Assembly: GCA_036785705.1 (NCBI GenBank)
Contig: JAWUZG010000970.1
Coordinates: forward strand, 2,204,501-2,268,500
Direction of reading: 5' to 3'
DNA from: Acanthornis magna
Taxonomy: Eukaryota > Chordata > Aves > Passeriformes > Acanthizidae
DNA length: 64,000 nt
Shown here: positions 61,001 to 64,000 of the stretch, in pieces
How positions within the stretch are numbered: position 1 is the first letter of the stretch
How the letters are laid out: the number at the start of each line of letters is the position of its first letter
Translations under genes and position numbers: made by a program
The notes under the pieces: model-generated
Told to the model about the DNA's origin: nothing
Database searches by the model: none
What the model saw: the letters and a program-made list of their open reading frames with translations, nothing else

Positions 61001-63396
61001 AATCAATGGCAAAGATGCATTTTGCAAGAAAATGGATTCAGTTAATGCTAATCTCACAGTAAGCTAGCAGTGACTGAAGATTTCAGCTTCACTGAAAAAA
61101 CAGTAACTAAACTAGCAAGGGTTAGCAACAGAACACAGTGTCAACAACACAACACACAGATCGATTTCCGTTTCCTCAAAGTTTTTCTAAAGCTATAAAT
61201 AACAAAATATTTAATACTGTGATAGAAGGGTAACTAATATATACCTAATATCTTCAGTATCTGCATTATTTTTGCTCCTTACGTAAAAATGCAACAATAT
61301 CCGTTAAAAATTAAAATTAAGAAACCCACAGTTGTCACTGCAATATAAACTTTAGAATTTAAATTCATGCAAAACATAGTACATGTGAACATTGATTTAA
61401 CTCTGACATCACATTTCATCTAAATTTGTACTATTGAGGGAATACTTTTCTGCTGCTTTCATATCACCTCATTTCCCTACATAGGACTGCAATACAAGTT
61501 TTTGCAGAAGGAGAGTATAAACAGCCAGTGAATCTACTTGGTTTAAAACAGATCATTTTTACCATGCAGCAAAACAACTCTGTTCCATGATATCACGTTG
61601 CTGTCAACATTTTTGTCAGCAAATAATAATGTTGTCGTCACATAATCGAGTAACTAATTGAAAAGGACAAAAAGAAAGACACAAATTAGAGACTAACAAC
61701 AAATACAACTACAAATAAAATCAATCGCCTAATCATATCTATTGTGTACTCATAATAACAATAAAAGAAGCTCATGTCTTTTAATCATAGGCAAAATTAT
61801 TTCTGCAAAGGATGGGAATTAATTTCTGTCCTGCCCTCAAGAATAAGAATAGCATGTACCTGGCACATATGGAGTTCCAGAACTTTTAAATTAATAAATT
61901 AAATACTTTAAGGAAGTGAAATTAATTTCATTTTCCATTGTTCCATGGACTGTATATCTATAAAACACAAGCTGCCCACGCACAAGAAAGTCAAAGACGC
62001 AAACTCTGGGTCCTGTTTAGATGTTGTACAACTATACATTTGTTCAGTTTGTTGTAGTCAGCCCACCAAACAAAGCATTTCCTGTCACATTTTATTTCCT
62101 TTTTACTGAAGCATTTGTATCAGCTACTGCAAGGAATTTGTAGATTATTCATCCTTCCAAATAAGGGAAGTTGCACATATTTCCCTGAATATTTGCTTCT
62201 AAAAATATGGCAGCCTCATTTTAGAATTATCTAGAATTAGGAAGCAGAGAACCCTTTCAACAAATGAATATGAAATTCAGGTGTGAATGTATACTGACTT
62301 TTACCTATAATAACACCTGACACCACATTATCTTCTGTTGCTCTTACCTGTAATGAGCTTTTGATCCCTACATGTTAACGGGACAATGCAATGGTGCTCC
62401 TGCAATATCCCATGCTTAAGATGAAGTAATTACACAACAGCAAAAACAACTGAACTTAATCCACGTTTTTCAAAATTCTATTGACACTGGTCTATTTTGA
62501 AAATCCACAGCAACCATTTCAGAACCCAACCATACTCAGGCATTTCCATGGTTAAAAGAATGAAATTTATCACAATTTTACAAAAGTAGTTCTAGTTTTA
62601 GTCATTAAAAGCAACCATTTCTTTCTACCCATACACTCTTGCACTCAACGGTGATCAGCTTGCTGTTATTTAGTACAGCAGCAAGTCTAATTAAATAGTC
62701 TCTTCATTTCACAGATGACTTGGAAAGCCGTTCCATAAATTAGAGAAATGTGGATGTATTAATTGATAGTTACCGTATAAATTAAGAAGTACAATCACTG
62801 AAATGTTTTGCTTTACTGTATTTGTTTATAAAGACTTCAGTGAAATACTGTATCTATGGTATTACAAATAAGCTAATGAATTATTTGTGCCCAAGAACTT
62901 CAGTTAGAAGCTGAATTGAACTGTTTGTGGGTTTTACTTGCATCACAATTACTAAATTTCAGATTACAGTATTACCATTCTACAAGCTTTGGCAGTTATC
63001 CTCAGAACCTTTGATGAATGCACAGGATCTTCAAGCTAGAAAATGACCCCATGGACCGCTTTTGTTTCTTTCCAGTGTCTTACCAGCATTCAAGTGGGAG
63101 GGCACTCAGCTCTGCTCAAATCATAGAATGTGCATTTGTATAAACAGTAACAATGCTAGTCCACATTACTGCCAAGCCCAATGTCTGCTGAGCTGCTACC
63201 AGAAACAAAGTTAAACTCCCATTCCCTTCTTCCCAGCCTGCACCCATATCTCCATATGTCGCAGCAAACTCCAAACAGGCTTCATTTCAGCTCTTACTTC
63301 TCAAGCAATTGTTATTAATTGTTATTAATTTTCAACTTACATTTGACTTTACTTCAGTGTCATAGATAAGACTTTCCCAAAGGCCATGGAATTCAG
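54926..63396 (-). CDS. TRIP13: TRIP13 (PCH2-family AAA+ ATPase), 3' ten exons, 5' end outside window
   Basis: TRIP13 is a hexameric AAA+ ATPase. With the adaptor p31comet it unfolds HORMA-domain proteins (MAD2, HORMADs), and so acts in spindle-checkpoint silencing and meiotic recombination, in nucleus and cytosol. Ten exons with GT-AG borders and compatible phases join to 302 complete residues plus a stop. Counting the first whole residue (Glu, at 63394) as 1, Walker A is GPPGTGKT at 49-56, Walker B is LVFVLIDE at 116-123, sensor-1 Asn is 170 and a sensor-2 GGR motif has its Arg at 256. Adding 130 gives the human positions K185, E253, N300 and R386, so this is human 131-432 without net indels. 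The missing part is the N-terminal substrate/adaptor-binding domain. No frameshift or stop was seen, so the locus looks functional. Exon reading is direct; the name and function come from family knowledge. Confidence 0.97.
55599..55668 (-). CDS. TRIP13: TRIP13 exon with sensor 2
   Basis: The exon is 70 nt, with acceptor TTTTACCATAG and donor GTAAGT. It encodes [20 protein letters not shown] and three more residues. The Arg of GGR matches sensor 2 (human R386), which couples ATP hydrolysis to movement of the subunit. Confidence 0.97.
56807..56860. repeat. (CATATA)n / (CATA)n microsatellite in a TRIP13 intron
   Basis: Hexamer ACATAT units followed by CATA tetramers and a short TA run. It lies about 25 bp from the 3' end of the intron-proximal donor of the exon ending at 56886. 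Confidence 0.95.
56886..56998 (-). CDS. TRIP13: TRIP13 exon ([20 protein letters not shown])
   Basis: The exon is 113 nt, with acceptor CTTTCTAG and donor GTAAGA. It encodes 37 residues through KEIS and the first two bases of an Arg codon. It forms part of the small C-terminal AAA+ subdomain. Confidence 0.95.
57180..57333 (-). CDS. TRIP13: TRIP13 exon with sensor 1
   Basis: The exon is 154 nt, with acceptor GTCTTGAAG and donor GTAATA. It encodes 51 residues beginning [17 protein letters not shown]. The Asn of TTSN is the sensor-1 residue, equivalent to human N300. The following [15 protein letters not shown] is strongly conserved in the family. It ends with CLEELMK in phase 0. Confidence 0.97.
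57983..58089 (-). CDS. TRIP13: TRIP13 exon ([20 protein letters not shown])
   Basis: The exon is 107 nt, with acceptor TTTTGTAG and donor GTATTG. It encodes 35 residues from VESLTAAR to TQIDQIK plus AG of a split Arg codon. It contains the conserved [20 protein letters not shown] stretch between Walker B and sensor 1. Confidence 0.96.
58897..58983 (-). CDS. TRIP13: TRIP13 exon with Walker B
   Basis: The exon is 87 nt, exactly 29 codons, with acceptor CTTTCTAG and donor GTATGA. It starts [12 protein letters not shown] and ends with ALVFVLIDE. The last Glu is the Walker B catalytic residue, equivalent to human E253. The exon boundary falls directly after this Glu. Confidence 0.96.
59237..59300 (-). 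CDS. TRIP13: TRIP13 exon ([21 protein letters not shown])
   Basis: The exon is 64 nt, with acceptor CATACTTTAG and donor GTACGT. It encodes 21 residues that include the [13 protein letters not shown] segment, which in this family forms part of the pore-loop region contacting substrate. It ends in phase 0. Confidence 0.95.
60244..60316 (-). CDS. TRIP13: TRIP13 exon with Walker A ([17 protein letters not shown])
   Basis: The exon is 73 nt, with acceptor TTTCAAACCAG and donor GTGATT. It carries the Walker A ATP-binding loop. The catalytic-site Lys, equivalent to human K185, is encoded by AAG. The first Gly codon is split across the upstream intron. It ends with AG of an Arg codon completed by the next exon. 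Confidence 0.97.
61563..61653 (-). CDS. TRIP13: TRIP13 exon leading into the P-loop
   Basis: The exon is 91 nt, with acceptor TTCAATTAG and donor GTAAAA. It encodes 30 residues beginning LLDYV and ending SWNRVVLLH, then contributes the first base of the Gly codon that opens the Walker A motif. It corresponds to the helix and strand before the P-loop of the first AAA+ subdomain. Confidence 0.95.
63341..63396 (-). CDS. TRIP13: TRIP13 exon ([18 protein letters not shown])
   Basis: This is the most upstream TRIP13 exon visible: 56 nt, preceded by a TTTTGCAG acceptor and followed by GTAAGT. It begins with two bases completing a codon (probably Ala) and encodes 18 residues with the conserved GLWESLIYD motif just before the AAA+ core. 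It ends in phase 0. No earlier TRIP13 exon is recognisable between 63397 and 64000. Confidence 0.95.
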
Positions 63397-64000
63397 CTGC
63401 AAAAGCAATGCATTATATACCTGTTTAGGATAAATCAAACTTGAAACTTGTATTGCAAGTTATATTGCAATAATTAGCATTGCAGCACAAAACCGTTTGC
63501 AAATCATGCTCAACTAAAATAAAGAACTGAGAACAGATATATGAAAACAAGTAAAGTATCTGGAGAAAAAAATAAGTCCGTTATTTTTCTGAAAATGCAA
63601 ACACCACTTTCTAACAGACAAATTCAGCAGTTTCCCAGCTTTCATTTCCTCAAATAATTGTGATGAGAAATTAATGTTCATTTCTTAACAGAAATGAAAA
63701 ATATCGTTCTTTCCATCCTCAGTAGGGGAGGGACTCACATTTCGCCAAGAGAGCAATGAAAAGTTGTGGTAGGAGGAGGGTTCAAAGGCACATTTTATCA
63801 ATCAACTTTGCTTTTTTTTTAACATCAAGATGTAAAGGACCAAAAAAAGCATGTAGCTGAATAATGCATAAAAAACTAAAGTTGTCATTTGAGTATCCAT
63901 CAGTCCTAGCTGTTAGCTTCCATCTTTCAGCAAAGAAAAGCAAAAAAGGCTGAATAACTATAAACCACAAAATTGTGAGGATAATGTCAATGTATCAGAT

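Noticed and set aside
1..64000. CRISPR arrays, bacterial operons, tRNA or rRNA genes
   Set aside because: None seen. The direct repeats present are micro- or minisatellites, and the sequence is vertebrate.
63397..64000. A further upstream TRIP13 exon
   Set aside because: No segment with TRIP13-like coding and paired splice sites was found; the 62-codon minus-strand ORF at 63782-63970 has no TRIP13 similarity.

Overview
This is vertebrate nuclear DNA, almost certainly from a bird. The window is AT-rich, has no operons or dense coding, and carries genes split by GT-AG introns. Its interspersed repeats are mainly CR1-type LINE fragments, most of which keep the avian 3' end made of ATTCTATGATTCTATGA-like units. 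The one gene recognised with certainty is TRIP13 (the PCH2-family AAA+ ATPase), on the minus strand at the right-hand end, about 54.7-63.4 kb. Ten consecutive exons were read. Together they encode 302 complete residues plus one split codon and a stop. They align without gaps to human TRIP13 residues 131-432: the Walker A Lys, Walker B Glu, sensor-1 Asn and sensor-2 Arg fall at the human positions 185, 253, 300 and 386 as I recall them. The 5' exons, encoding the N-terminal domain, lie beyond base 64000.

Layout. Bases 1-54.7 kb hold no gene I can name. The stretch contains about ten CR1 pieces at 4.6, 10.2, 17.2, 21.2-22.2, 32.0, 32.8, 34.9-35.6, 46.9, 51.3 and 53.9 kb. It also contains one probable solo LTR of an endogenous retrovirus at 18.7-19.1 kb, several microsatellites and A-tracts, an 11-bp minisatellite, and a 79/83-bp tandem duplication directly upstream of a TATA-like motif at 48.4-48.6 kb. 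In mammals NKD2 lies downstream of TRIP13 on the same strand. I could not find any NKD2-like exon here, so it is either beyond the left edge or elsewhere.

The most interesting unexplained structure is on the minus strand near 28.3-29.0 kb. A TATA-like box is followed by a possible start codon and a tiny 11-nt coding exon with a consensus donor. A strong pyrimidine tract and acceptor come next, then an 83-nt exon that completes a convincing signal peptide and ends in another consensus donor. Further downstream lies an open, Cys-containing exon candidate, also with a good donor. I do not recognise the protein, and the model is an inference that needs transcript evidence. All other ORFs over 60 codons look like chance ORFs or repeat-derived frames and are not annotated as genes.
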